This document shows positions 46,204-57,374 of a stretch of 64,000 bases of DNA, one piece after another (the stretch's first letter is position 1; each line of letters begins with the position of its first letter). Source of the DNA: Parasponia andersonii (lineage: Eukaryota > Streptophyta > Magnoliopsida > Rosales > Cannabaceae); contig JXTB01000036.1 in assembly GCA_002914805.1 (NCBI GenBank), positions 1,058,724 through 1,122,723 on the forward strand, in the 5' to 3' direction. A model generated the notes under the pieces. That model did no database searches, was not told where the DNA came from, and saw only the letters and a program-made list of their open reading frames with translations. The translations under genes and the position numbers were made by a program.

Positions 46204-46219
46204 ATTGGCCCCCAGCTCC
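46204..46219 (-). other. Polypurine tract of element G
   Basis: Read on the minus strand, GGAGCTGGGGGCCAAT lies directly before the LTR start TGTTATGCGG. Confidence 0.75.
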
Positions 46220-46349
46220 ATTAGTTCTTTAGGAAGTGCGAGCTTAAAAAATGCGACATCATGACATAATCTTGAGATCTTCAAAGAGTCGTCAGTTCTC
46301 AAATCCTATCCTATCAGAACCACGCGTACCTTTTCCTGACAGACGCAAC

Positions 46350-46585
46350 CACGTGTCACATTTTCTCAGAAGAATAGCAAAACTCGAGAAGACTTCTCCG
46401 TTTTTGAGCAGACACGATGATAGTGATGACGCCACCTGTTTTCTTAAATCGAGAAGTTTCAAATTTCGAAAAGATGCTCATTTAATTTCGGAAAATTAAC
46501 TCCCGCGTGAACTTCGGCCTTTAGATCCGAAAATTAAATGCATTGATCTACGGCTATGATTTGATGATACTTGAGATATATATAT
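46350..46585 (+). promoter_or_regulatory. Candidate promoter of the antisense gene
   Basis: A TATA-like run (ATATATATAT, 46576-46585) lies about 30-40 bp before a pyrimidine-rich leader. Upstream are a G-box/ABRE-like CACGTGTC (46350-46357) and an ATGACGCC block (46424-46431). The region lies between the PPT and the antisense gene and is outside the LTR. Function is inferred from position only. Confidence 0.4.
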
Positions 46586-46609
46586 CGAAAATCCATCCAC
46601 CTCTTCTTC

Positions 46610-49371
46610 AAAAGACTCGAACCCTATTGCCTCCTGTTTCTCTTACTTCTTCTGAAATCCGAAGCTTTTATAAGGAAAATCTTCCCGGCGTCCTTTTTTG
46701 TTTTTCATCTCGCACAAATTCATCATCTTCTCCGACGAAGTCATCACTATAATCCATCAGATAACATCTCGGTTCTTCAGTCTTCGAAAAAAAAGGTTAG
46801 TATACATTTTCTCTCTCTCTTATTGTTCTTCGATTTTTCAGAATACCCTCATTTATAGAGCTTATTTCTAGAAAGAGGAAGACAAATTGTAGAACCTAAA
46901 TACCCTGAACATAAAACCATCCCCACATTTCGATAGACTGAAAAATGGGAATTTTTCATAATCTCTCTATTAATTTATAGAATAAATTATTTTTAGATGA
47001 TTGATAGATGAACCCATAGGAGAAATTTAGGATCTGAAATCATGATGTTTGAAAACCAAAATCAGTCGAGTGATGAATTATCGAAGAGTTACTCGAACAG
47101 TTTTTGATGAATCCATAACAGCTTATCGATGCAATCCTAGGATTTGTGACCCCAAACTACTCGCAAATAGCAAAGATCCCTGATGCTCATATAGGACTAA
47201 AGCCATCCCATATTTCTTCTTTTAGATGTCTAGTAGGGAGGAATTTGGGGAAGGGAATGCATTCTCAGGAGAATCATCCAACAATACAAGCATTAGCTTT
47301 ATAAACCTCGAAGACTATCTTAAGCCAGAACCTGAAGTAGAAATAACCGGGGTCAGGCAAAGTAGTCCTTGTATAGGCGACCTCCCTCAAGATCAGTGGC
47401 CTCGACATATCAGGGATGCCCTTGCATTTGCAACGGGTTATCACTATGTAGAGGGAGATTGGTTATGTACCAATATAAAGACGAGTTGTACAACAAACAA
47501 GCTCAGAAAGATCGTATGCAACTACAAAATCGACGTCCCTCTTCGCCTTCCCACAGAGTTCAATCGACCATACACACCTCCTCACAGAATTGTCTCATTC
47601 TCAGAAGCAGTTCTCAGATGTGGTGTCCACCTCCCACTTCATCCATACATAAAATCGATCATCGACTATTATAGAGTTGTCCCTTTTCAACTAACCCCAA
47701 ACACATATAGATACATGGTAGGTTTGTACATATTATACCATAAATTAGGTTTAGAATCCCCACTCCTGAAGAGTTCGCTTGGTTCTACCAAGTAAAATCA
47801 AATCCATCAAACTTCGGCTTCTTTTATGCGAGCAAGTGGTCAAATCAAGCAATAAAAACTATCTACGGGGTTCGCAAAAATATGGGAAAATGGAAAAATC
47901 CATTTTTCTACTTTGACTACACGGATAATGGCTTCTTTCAAAACCCTGGTAGGTAACTTTCAACTTATTGCTTTCTCTATATAAATATATTATTCTGATC
48001 GCATTCGTAAGTCATCGCAGATAATAGGGAATGACCGAGACTCTCCAAAGAGCAGCTCGCAAAGGTGTATAAAATAAACAACCTTCCGATTGAAGAATTT
48101 GATTAGAAGAGGCTTGGGACAACCATGAACCTAGTTGCTTACGGACTGTTTCCAAGGGGAGCCACTTTCCCAGATTCTGCCAACCGTCTGACCAAACCCT
48201 CGAGCTCGAAGAAGAAGCCAAGGAAACAGAAAGAAAAGGGTGCCTCGTCTTCCAAACCCAGGAAATGAAAAGCACTTGCCACTCCTACCGTCTCAGAACC
48301 ATCGTCTTCAGAAGCTGCATCGCCACTAATTTCTCAGTAGCAAGAAGGTAGTTATTTTATTTTTTCTTCCTTTTTGTCGCATTATATACCTCTTATGCTA
48401 ACCAATCATATTTGTTTAGAAATGGCAATTGGCAGTGGACTGTGAGTACCACCTTCAAGTCTTTGGTCAATGGCAAAGTCCAAGATACTAGAGAGCACAC
48501 CCTCTTCCTCGACGAAAGGGAAAGAGAAGGTTGACACTTCAAAGAAGCGAAAAAGTCACCTTCGAGGATATCCCAACAAGCTCACCTCCTCCTCAGCCTT
48601 CAAAAACTGTGAGCCAGCCTGAGCCATCCAAAGAGATAGCCACCTTTTCTGAGGGACCAAGCCAGGCCGACAAGGACAAGGAGCTTTTTGCACTCCTTCG
48701 CCAACTGCCAGAGAAAGCGGGCATAAGCATGGCCTTTATCGACTGTTTCACTTCTGAGGATGGTTGGGAGAGGATAAAGTGATGACCAGCTAAGGTTGCC
48801 TTCAGTTCTGCAATGAGGATGTTGGCAAACGTAAGCATCTTCTATCTTTACTCTTCAATGCATTTTTCTTGTATTGATGTGTGTTATATTTTTAGACCGC
48901 TGCAGCTGCTGTTTTGATGCATGACCCGGTCCTTGAATGCATGGAAAAGGCTGAAAAAGTCAAAGAAATAACCCAAGCATCCGAGGACTCGGAGAAGAAG
49001 AGAGAAAATCCTTCAAGTTGGAGAATCAGTAGCTGCACGAGGGTCTGGCCAAGGAAAAGTTTGAAAATGAGAAGCTCAAGTAAAAAATTAAAGAACTTGA
49101 GAAGACTATCTCCGACCATACGGATATTCTGACGGAGACGATAACAGAGGTGGCTCACAAGGCTATAGAAGAGTTCAAGGCCACTGAAGGCAAGGAGCTT
49201 GAAGAAAAAGCTAGTGACATTGCCTCGTCGATCATAATTTACAATATCTTCTGTGAGCATCCGGATTTCAACTTTTCCATCCTTGGTGAAGATGTGGTCG
49301 AGCTTGTCCAGAGATGGAAGGAAGCCGAAACTGCAAAAACTAAAGACGGTGGAGCGAGCACATCTGTATAG
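46610..49371 (+). pseudogene. Spliced antisense gene of element G (PF04195-like protein)
   Basis: A gene opposite to gag-pol. Predicted structure: 5'-UTR exon to 46795 (AAAAAAG|GTTAGT); intron 46796-47225 with TTCTTCTTTTAG| just before the ATG at 47226; exon to 47948; intron 47949-48020; exon 48021-48347; intron 48348-48419; exon 48420-48831; intron 48832-48895; last exon to the TAG at 49369-49371. The protein starts MSSREEFGEG. Its VPLRLPTEFNRPYTPP.. and LHPYIKSIIDYYRVVPFQLTPN segment has the layout of the plant 'putative gypsy type transposon' domain (PF04195). Later parts are Ser/Lys-rich, then a coiled coil (KIKELEKTISDH-like) and AHKAIEEFKATEGKE..HPDFNFSILGEDVV. A one-base frameshift near 47757 and stops near 48031, 48103 and 48781 show decay. 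Function unknown. Confidence 0.7.
47949..48895 (+). other. Three GT..AG introns in the antisense gene coding region
   Basis: Introns 47949-48020 (GTAGGTAAC..CATCGCAG, 72 bp), 48348-48419 (GTAGTTATT..TTGTTTAG, 72 bp) and 48832-48895 (GTAAGCATC..ATTTTTAG, 64 bp) are AT/T-rich against more GC-rich exons. Removing each rejoins recognisable protein sequence. They are short but in the usual range for plant introns. Confidence 0.6.
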
Positions 49372-49374
49372 ATT

Positions 49375-50156
49375 TTATTTTTTTATTTTAAAAGTTTCAG
49401 AATAATGCAGGCTGGTCCCTTTTTTTTTTTTTTTTACTTTGTAGCACTTTGCTTGCATACAGGTGCGAGCTTTTATCAATGAATGTTTTCTTGTCAGATG
49501 TTTATTCCTACAAAAAACAATTAAAACATTGCATTTTAATATAAAGATGCATAATTTAACCAAGTAGTCAATCATTAGGTGACTGATCGGTACGCTATTG
49601 CGATTCGAATCCAACTAACTTAAAACGGATTTTAAGTGTTAGGATAGGTTAGGTCGCTTAAGAAAACAGCAAGTATGAGTGATGCGAACTCAATGCTGTT
49701 TTTCAAAAGTTCTATGGCAAAATGTAATATAGCAATATATCACATCGAATAATGAACATTTTGCTTAGTTACTTTGTTGTTCGAGGAGGGAAATTGCATA
49801 ATGTGACATGCTATGGCATGAAGCGAGGAGAAAATCCTATGATTTTAAGAAATTTTAGTAATTCGGCAATCTAAAATTCCAACTCCTCTAAATGGATATT
49901 TGCATAGTCCCTTAGGAAGCAAGTAGGAGAACATTCTGATCTTACTGCCCCCTGAGTTTTATGGTGTTCGAAGATTGCCATAAAACTATAAAAGATGAAC
50001 CAAATAAAATTGAATTATCGAACAAAAGACATCTTTATTGATGAATGATGACGAATGTCGAATAACAAGAAGACATCTTTATTGATGAATGCGACAAATG
50101 ATGAATAGAAGGTGCCCCCTAGGTCGTTTAAAATACACGAAGATATACATGAAGAT
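49375..50156. other. Spacer of element G between antisense gene and integrase
   Basis: Non-coding. The part 49600-49875 is the reverse complement of 10010-10330 in element B. A 42-43-bp tandem repeat with ACATCTTTATTGATGAATG lies at about 50028-50100. Converging transcripts of the antisense gene and of gag-pol would end here. Confidence 0.65.
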
Positions 50157-51300
50157 TTACTGATAATAGCGACGAAGTTGTTCTGTATTCCAAGTATGCT
50201 TAATCTTTTGTCCACCAGTGCGAGCTAACTTATATGTCCCAGGTCGAATGATGGCATCAATAATATATGGTCCCTCCCAAGTGGGTCCAAATACACCAGC
50301 ACCGGGCTCTTTATTATTAGGTAGGACTTGTTGAAGAACAAGATCACCAACTTCAAATCCCCTGCTTCTAACTTTAATGTTATAATATCGAACAATGCGT
50401 TGTTGATATGATGCAATTCAAAACTGAGACTGCTCGTGCCTTTCTTCTAAAAGATCGAGCTCAATCCTCATTAGTGCGTTATTCTGATCTTGCTTATAGG
50501 TAGATCGTCGTAGAGAGCTCACACCAATTTCTACTGGTACCATTGCTTCGTATCCATAAGCTAAAGAGAATGGACTCTCTCCCATAGCAGTTCTTGAGTG
50601 GTGCGATAAGCCCATAATACTTCAGGGAGCATATCTGGCCAAGCTCCTTTGTGCTCTTCCAACTTTGTCCTTAGGTTCTGTTTAAGTATCTTGTTTATGG
50701 CCTCGACCTGTCCATTGGCTTGTGGATGAATAACAGCAGAGAAGCCCTTCTTGATGCCTAAGTTATCGCAGAAGTTACAGAACTCGTCGCAGTCAAATTG
50801 TTTCCCATTATCAGAAATTATAGTATGTGGTATACCATAACGGCAGATTATAGATTTGTAAACAAAATCTATCATCTTTCTTGCGGAAATGGTACTCAAG
50901 GCTTTAGCTTCTGTCCACTTGGTGAAATAATCGACTGCGACTACTACATACTTTAATCCACCTCGCGCCAATAGAAGCATTCCGATAATATCAATTCCCC
51001 ATACTGCAAATGGCCATGGACTAGTCATTGGAGTTAGAGAAACATGTGGCATTCTAGGAACAGTCGCAAATCGTTGACATTTGTCACACCTCTTAGTAAA
51101 TTCTATTGTATCCTTCTTCATATTTGGCCAAAAATATCCTTGTCTGAGAACCTTGTTCACAAGTGCCTGTCCCCCTGAATGGTTTCTGCATATTCCTTCG
51201 TGAATTTCCCTCATAATGTAGTGTGCTTTTTCTTCATCAACACATAATAATAACGGTGAACTAAAACTTCTTCAATAAAGTTTCCCATCATAGATGATAT
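50157..51300 (-). pseudogene. Integrase of element G
   Basis: The zinc-binding domain (HEGICRNHSGGQALVNKVLRQ.., CDKCQRFA) is followed by a core with VWGIDIIGML (first Asp), HTIISDNGKQFD (second Asp) and ANGQVEAINKILKQ (Glu); the catalytic triad is intact. The C-terminal part (SPFSLAYGYEAMVPVEIG.., then FEVGDLVLQQV.., GTYKLA) ends with LRRYYQ and TAA at 50157-50159. Open blocks are 50561-51214 and 50418-50615, joined by a frame change; a stop after EQSQF breaks the tail. No chromodomain is present, as expected for Tat. Confidence 0.85.
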
Positions 51301-51361
51301 AGCGAGTTGCCTTCATTCTCAGTTGCTTTGTATCATCTTTACTTTCGGGGAGATCGCCATT

Positions 51362-52012
51362 TTATAGATACTTCATTATAGGATCCATCCACAATGATTT
51401 TTTATCAACCGGCATGGTTACTTGGCGCTGTACCTTGATACTTGGTTTTGCAAGAAATTTGATAGGGACCACCTTTAATAACTCGGCATCTTTTGTTAAG
51501 GCGAGCTTAGCTAGAGCATCTGCCCGAGTATTCTTAATGCAAGGAAGAAGTTGAATGTTATAAGCAGCAAATGTCGAGAACAGTCTTTGTACCTCCTGTA
51601 AGTAAGCCATCATTCTCTCTCTTCTTACTTGATAATCGCTGATCACTTGACAAACGACCAGCTGGGAATCACTATATACCTCAATCATTTCGGCCTTTAT
51701 TTCTTGTGCGAGCTTTAGCCCTGCTATCAGTGCTTCATATTCAGCCTTATTATTCGACGTTGGAAATTTGAAGTGAAGTGCACAATGAATATTATGCCCT
51801 TCAGGACTGATTAGTACTAAGCATGCACCGGCTCCATTCTCGTTTGATGATCCATCGATGTAAAGTTTCCACAATCCTGATAAATCTATAGCAGGTTTTT
51901 CGATCACTTCTGTGGGAAGATTAACATCATATGTGAAATTTGCAATGAAATTTACTAGGGCTTGACCTTTAATCGCAGTACGGGGTTGAAAATTGATGTC
52001 GAACTGAATCAA
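51362..52012 (-). pseudogene. Archaeal-type second RNase H of element G
   Basis: An open frame of 216 codons. It carries LWKLYIDGSSNENGAGACLV (first Asp), NNKAEYEALIAGLKLAQEI (Glu), IEVYSDSQLVVCQV (second Asp) and NTRADALAKLA (third Asp), the RVT_3/RNase HI type acquired by Tat elements in addition to the usual RNase H. All four catalytic acids appear present. The domain leads into the integrase with a short broken linker at 51300-51360. Confidence 0.85.
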
Positions 52013-52019
52013 CTCAATG

Positions 52020-52470
52020 GCCTACTTAAGTAGTCATCCTGAAGTCTCAGGTTTTTGCAGAACTTGCTTTAATGGAAAATTTGTGAAAACTTTGATGGAG
52101 GCGCATGAAAATAAGGTCGAAGCTTCTTGGATATGGCGATGAATGCTAATGCCAACTTCTCCATCTCTAGATATCTCGTTTCGACATTAAGCAATCTTTT
52201 ACTTATGTAATATACCAGTCGTTGTATCTTTTCTTCTTCTCAAATTAACGCAACACTTGTCGCATATTTGGAAATAGCAAGATACAATATAACTCTTCCC
52301 CAGGGTTTGGCTTCGACAAGAGTGGAGGAGAACCTAAGTGTGTTTTCAATTCTCGAAACGCCTGCTCGCATTCTTCAGCCCACTCGAACCTCTTCGAACC
52401 CTTCAATACTTCAAAGAATAGTTGGCATTTATTAGTTGACCTGGATATAAATCGACTCAATGCAGACACT
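52020..52470 (-). pseudogene. Connection and first RNase H of element G, degenerate
   Basis: After the RT connection (SRSTNKCQLFFEVLKGSKRF.., EECEQAFRELKTHLGSPPLLS) comes a short region with RLVYYISK and RYLEMEKLALAFI-type segments, the relic of the ordinary gypsy RNase H. The N-terminal Asp block is not recognisable and there are stops. In Tat elements this domain is typically degenerate once a second RNase H is present. Confidence 0.65.
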
Positions 52471-52484
52471 CTTCCCGCTAGGCT

Positions 52485-53030
52485 CTACACATCTTTGGGT
52501 TTGCGAGGGGATTGCATATCAATTAGTGCTTGTATCTTCTGAGGGTTAGCCTCGATTCCTCGTTGGTTAACCATGAACCCCAGGAATTTTCCAGATCTTA
52601 CTCCGAATGCATACTTCTGGGGGTTTAGTTTCATTAGATATTTTTGAAGAATTTTGAACATTTTATCAAGATGCTTGACATGATCTTCAGCTTTCTTCGA
52701 CTTTACCAACATGTCATTAACGTATACTTCCATTGTCTTGCCAATTTGTTTTGCAAACATCATATTGACAAGACGCTGATAAGTCGCTCCTATGTTGATG
52801 AGTCCAAAGGACATCTTCTTGTAACAGTACAATCCTCGGTCAGTGATGAACGAGGTATGCTCCTCATCTAGCTCGTACATGGGGATTTGATTGTATCCAG
52901 AATACGCTTCCATAAAGCTTAAGAGTTCATGCCCCAACATCGCATCTACAACTTGGTCAATTCTTGGAAGGGGAAAACTATCCTTTAGGTATGCTTTGTT
53001 GAGGTTGGTGAAATCGATACCCATCAGCGA
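52485..53030 (-). pseudogene. Reverse transcriptase of element G, N-terminally deleted
   Basis: The RT begins abruptly at IDFTNLNKAYLKDSFPLPRIDQ, continues with HELLSFMEAYSGYNQI and FGLINIGATYQRL, and carries YVNDMLVKS where YVDDM is expected. The first Asp of the YxDD pair is Asn, so it should be inactive. The fingers before FTNLNK, the protease and most of gag are missing because of a deletion at about 53010-53030. Confidence 0.82.
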
Positions 53031-53831
53031 GCTCATCATCCTAGCCAGTAAGTGCATCTAATGCGATCCTCAAATTATGAACATCGACATTCGGAGGGAG
53101 AACATTATCTTTTACTGGTGGTAGGGGTAGCCTTTGGTCGTTATCACGATATAAGGCAGATTGGTCAGGCAGGGTCTATTGCGACCTTTGTAGGGTTTCT
53201 AATGAAATAGTGCGATGAGATCGACTTTGGTCATTATGATGCGATGTGGATCGCTTCTGACTACGTCACTGTTTTAGATGTTATCTTAGGTATGCAAGAT
53301 TCTGTTGAGACTCCCTACTAATCCTTTCAAAGATGCTCCTCGATTGACATTTTTGTTCGTTGTTTAGACAATCACGATTGATGGTTGCTCTCCAAGAAGG
53401 TTATCCACGATAATGATCAGTGCTCGAACTTTTAGTACCAGATTCTAGAGCAAGTCTGTGACCTTGCCTTTTCCCTTGGAGGCGCGATCTTCACAATGCT
53501 CCTGTTGGGCTTTATGCTGGTCGTGGTTCTCTGTCTCTAGGATCTGAATTCCTCTCTCAGGTAGTTGAGCAGGACGTTCTCTGGGACGTTCATATTATGG
53601 TGGAGTTACCATCTTTCCCTCAGCAAGTCATCGTAGAGAGTCATTAATTTGACTAGTGATTTGCTGAAGGTTTACCAGTGCCTCCTCCATGCGATCCTAT
53701 CTCTGGACAACATTTTCTGGTGTGGTCACGGTAGGCTGATCCTGAGCAGGATCTATCTGTGCAGCAGCAGTGCTTTGAGGTTAGTTTTGGCTAGTTCCCA
53801 TGTTTCTGGTAGTATTTCTAGTGTTTGCCAT
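53031..53831 (-). pseudogene. gag N terminus of element G
   Basis: The ATG at 53829-53831 (MANTRNTTRN) and the following 780 bases align with the gag start of element B (7615-8440), up to the DDELADGY block. Then the frame jumps into RT. The capsid core and zinc knuckle present in B are absent here. Many stops. Confidence 0.75.
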
Positions 53832-53878
53832 TGTTAAAGAAGCGGAATTGATAAAATTTTTTGCTGGAATAGTCCTCA

Positions 53879-53891
53879 TTCTAGTGCCAAT
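53879..53891 (-). other. Putative primer binding site of element G
   Basis: The minus strand after the 5' LTR reads ATTGGCACTAGAA, matching the same place in element B. The tRNA is not identified. Confidence 0.5.
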
Positions 53892-54522
53892 TGTTGACAG
53901 AGGTTTTGTCAACAATGAATTTAGAAAATTGTAAGAAGTGGCTTGTGTGTGAAAAAGGTTGATAAATCAAAGCAAGTAAAAAGACAAGAATTTTATAGTG
54001 GTCTAGCCCCAAAAAAAATGAGCCTACGTCCATTGTCTTTCACTATTTTCTGGAGAATTACCAGAGTTTTGTTAAGTCTTAAGGTTGGAATTCCAAGAGC
54101 TAAAAATACAGAGTGTCGTCCAGAAAAAAGAAGAAGAATCCCCCACAACAATATTAAACTCCTCTTATATAGGTGAGGGTAGCTCAATGTTTCCCAATTG
54201 TAAAAATAGGTAAGTGTGTAATCAGAAAATACAATTAGAGTAACAATATAACTAGGTAATAACTTAAATGGAACGATTGGTCGATCTCCATTCAGAAACT
54301 TTTGTTTCCCTTTCTTTGTAGATTACCCACTTGATGAAGCTTGATCTAGTTTTCTTTTCATACTGGTCGCACTTAACTCATTCAGAGAAAGTTGCACTTA
54401 ACTAATTCGGAAGAGGTCGTATTTCGATTAGAAAAATTCTCATGTGACCTGACCCGTCAAACCGAGTCGCTAACTTTCCCTTTTTGGCATCGACCAACAT
54501 ATAGATTATAGACTGCACAATA
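53892..54522 (-). repeat. 5' LTR of element G (right copy)
   Basis: Starts TGTTGACAGAGG and ends GCACAATA on the + strand. It has TATATAA on the minus strand at 54165-54171. The U5 portion matches element B. Confidence 0.9.
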
Positions 54523-54527
54523 GTTTT

Positions 54528-55090
54528 AAAAATACATTGAAATATATTTACATATTGTGTATAAAATTTATAAAAGGTCGTAAAAAGATACTTTAACAAA
54601 GATTAAAAATTTATTAACTTCTAGTTTTTCTTCAAATTTTGAAATTTTCCAGAAATTTCTCAAAATTCTTGAAAAAATTACACTACAAATTTTCAAAATT
54701 GATATTTTCAACGAAATTTCCTCAAAATATTTTTTGCCCCTAAAAGATCTTTTGATACCCCTAATTTCTATGAATTTCAACAAAAATTTTATCCTTGCAT
54801 GTGGCTATGAGAAATTATTCCTTTGTGCAAATGTGTTGAGTGGTACAAAAAGAGTAGTTCCCATTTTTTTGGATTGAATTTAGGGCCTCCACATAAATGG
54901 CACGTTTACTTCACCGTATTTGTAATTAGAATAAATAAGTAGAAAAATAAATGGAATACAACTAGGAGAACAATAAGATCATTATTTATGTTACATTGTT
55001 TAGTTAAAAGTGTTAGTTTTAAAACAATTTTCACAGTAGAAGATTGGTCAAAGAATATTCAAAAAAAATTTCAAAATAATTGACAATATG
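54528..55090. other. Non-coding interval between elements G and C
   Basis: AT-rich. The first 285 bp may be the right arm of the TIR element whose left arm is at about 45250. No genes recognised. Confidence 0.45.
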
Positions 55091-57288
55091 TGTCACAACC
55101 CAAAACTGAGGCAAGTGGCAGAAGGGGTATTTCACAAGGATGAGAAATTCCTTGATTTATTTGAAAACATCTAAAAGTTATAGTTTTGTAAAAAAGTCTA
55201 TTTTAGATAAAATAAAATATTTGGAATTCTATCCCGTGAACCTCTCCCACAGTTCATATACACCATTAAACATAGATCGAATAAACACCGAAGAGACGTA
55301 AATCAAATATATGTTAAAATATAATCATCATCCACGTCATAACAAACATCAAATGGCATACATGACTTCGCAGACAAAATAGAATGTAGTAATCTTGGTT
55401 CAATACTAAAACAAAACTCAAATAATCCAAACAATGTAACAACACACTTCAATTGTTACCAAGATAACGAACTATAATCCCGATGGCCTCTTACTCCTCT
55501 TTATCTCCAATATCGCACTAGACACCACCTGAGGAAGAAAGGAAGGGAGTGAGCATAAAATGCACAGTAGAAAAAATAATTACCTCGATCGAAAATATTT
55601 TAGTGATGGAAAGTTCCTGCATGGTTAGTTTAAATCCAATACATACATATGTGATAATCCAAAACTGGAAATTGTCACGTATATGTATAAATAAATCAGT
55701 ATAATCAAAACCATTTAATTCAGATGCACATAATACAAATCAACCTATACCCATGAGCTCACATCCTCTCATCTGTGGAAATCCAGGATGATGGCACTAA
55801 GTGTACCTAACAGCCTGTCTGACACCTAAGCTCATACCCAGAGGGGACACCTATGCGTCGCCTACCAAACTTGGAGGGGCAACCGAATTGCCTACGCCTG
55901 CCAAATAGGGAGATAATCAGAAGTAACAAAACCCCGTGCAGGTTTATAGACTCCACACCGATGGTAGGGCACGCAGCACCACACAATAAACCCACGATGC
56001 TAGCACGGTGCTCATGTATGATCCTATGACATGTGCAACACAAAACTAAAATGTGAAAATAATTGTACTCTCATTTTTCAATAAAATAAGTATATTAGGT
56101 TTTTATAGAAAAACGGGTAGCACAATAGCCCTATTTTGATATACCCAAAATAACCTGCACTCAGAAAATCCCTAATGCAATATAGTATATATGTGTATAT
56201 CATACTATCTGAGTCCATCACATATGTTCAAGAAAACCAAAAACCATATTTGTTCTCATATGTTGCAGAAAATAAGTTTTAGTCAAAAATAGTATAAAAC
56301 GGAGGTAACCGAATCCCTCCCTCACAAAAATAGCGATACCATACTATTGAATCCTTAAGGCATCGTCAAGGATAGTCTGGAGTGTCGGAAACCAATTCCA
56401 AGCCCTCGATCGTCCTCTTGCAAAAAACCAACTTCTCAACGGAGCTTCAATTTTACAAATGAGCCTCTTCATTGAATTCCTAGTATCCAAAATAGCTAAG
56501 TTAGACATATAACTTGTCCAATTTGAGTCCGGACCTACACTGAACCAGTGGCACGTAAATCGGGGTAAATCTTAGCCGTCTGATTTTGATTTTTGTGCCA
56601 ATTAGCAAACATAGGCAAATTATATATATCAAACTTCCCCATTTTCCGAGTACAATCCAAAAATGACAACAAAAATACGATCCAACGGCCGGATCAAAAA
56701 GTCAACTCAAGCTCAAAATATTCCAAAAATGGCAACTTTTGATTCGAGCATTATGGAGTTAAGATATATATATACCTTGAGCTTCCTCTCGACGAGACGA
56801 ATCCAACGAGCCTGGTTACAAGTCAAATGGTGGTCGGAATCGTCGCCGGCGACGAGAAATCTGAAGTAGTCCACTTCGTCTTCTTCGGCAATAGCTGACG
56901 ACGGTTGGCAGAGTTTCCTGGCGGCACGGTAAGCTCACGCCAGGTGGTTGACGGGCTGAACGGTGGACTGGGCGGTAGCACGGCCTCCCCTGGTGCGTCG
57001 ACTGAGAGTTAACAGAGAGAGCGAAGGAGGCGTCGGGGAAGAGAGAGAGAGAGAAGAGAGAGAGAAAGTGAGTGGGAGGGAGAGCCCACGTGCGTTAGTA
57101 GGGGACTATGCAATTTTTAAAAAAAATTGCACTATAGTCCCCGATTCCCAAATCTCTATCAATTCTACCCCACAAAAATTACAATTTAGTCCTTCTACAT
57201 AAAAATTTTACAAATTAATCCCTTCATTATTATATCCAGAAAATTGATAAATTTCCAAATTACCCTCCCAAAAATTCGGGTTTTTACA
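55091..57288 (-). repeat. 3' LTR of element C (left copy)
   Basis: A 2198-bp LTR starting TGTCACAACCC and ending GGGTTTTTACA on the + strand. The last 300 bp are GA-rich (GAGAGAGAGAGAAGAG near 57040). It matches 61984-64000 and, more distantly, 945-1200 and 2950-6482. Confidence 0.9.
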
Positions 57289-57301
57289 TTCTCTTCTCCT
57301 T
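57289..57301 (-). other. Polypurine tract of element C
   Basis: Minus-strand AAGGAGAAGAGAA directly before the LTR start TGTAAAAACCC. Confidence 0.75.
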
Positions 57302-57374
57302 AAAAGAATTTTATCTCGAAATTCAAAATATAAGTCAAGGTTACATCACAATACAACTTCTGACTGAAGGTTAA

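Larger units (their letters stand above)
45572..54522 (-). mobile_element. Element G: Tat-lineage Ty3/gypsy with antisense gene
   Basis: LTRs at 45572-46203 and 53892-54522 (632 and 631 bp) are flanked by perfect GTTTT copies (45567-45571 and 54523-54527). On the minus strand: start of gag fused by deletion to RT, RNase H, a second archaeal-type RNase H, and integrase. Between integrase and the 3' LTR is a spliced gene in the opposite direction. Dual RNase H plus an extra antisense ORF are hallmarks of the Tat lineage. The LTR pair is well conserved, so insertion is younger than that of B. Confidence 0.88.

Noticed and set aside
47369-47674. Alternative + strand frame overlapping the antisense gene
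   Set aside because: The overlapping frame starting at 47226 carries the PF04195-like motifs; this one is a shadow.
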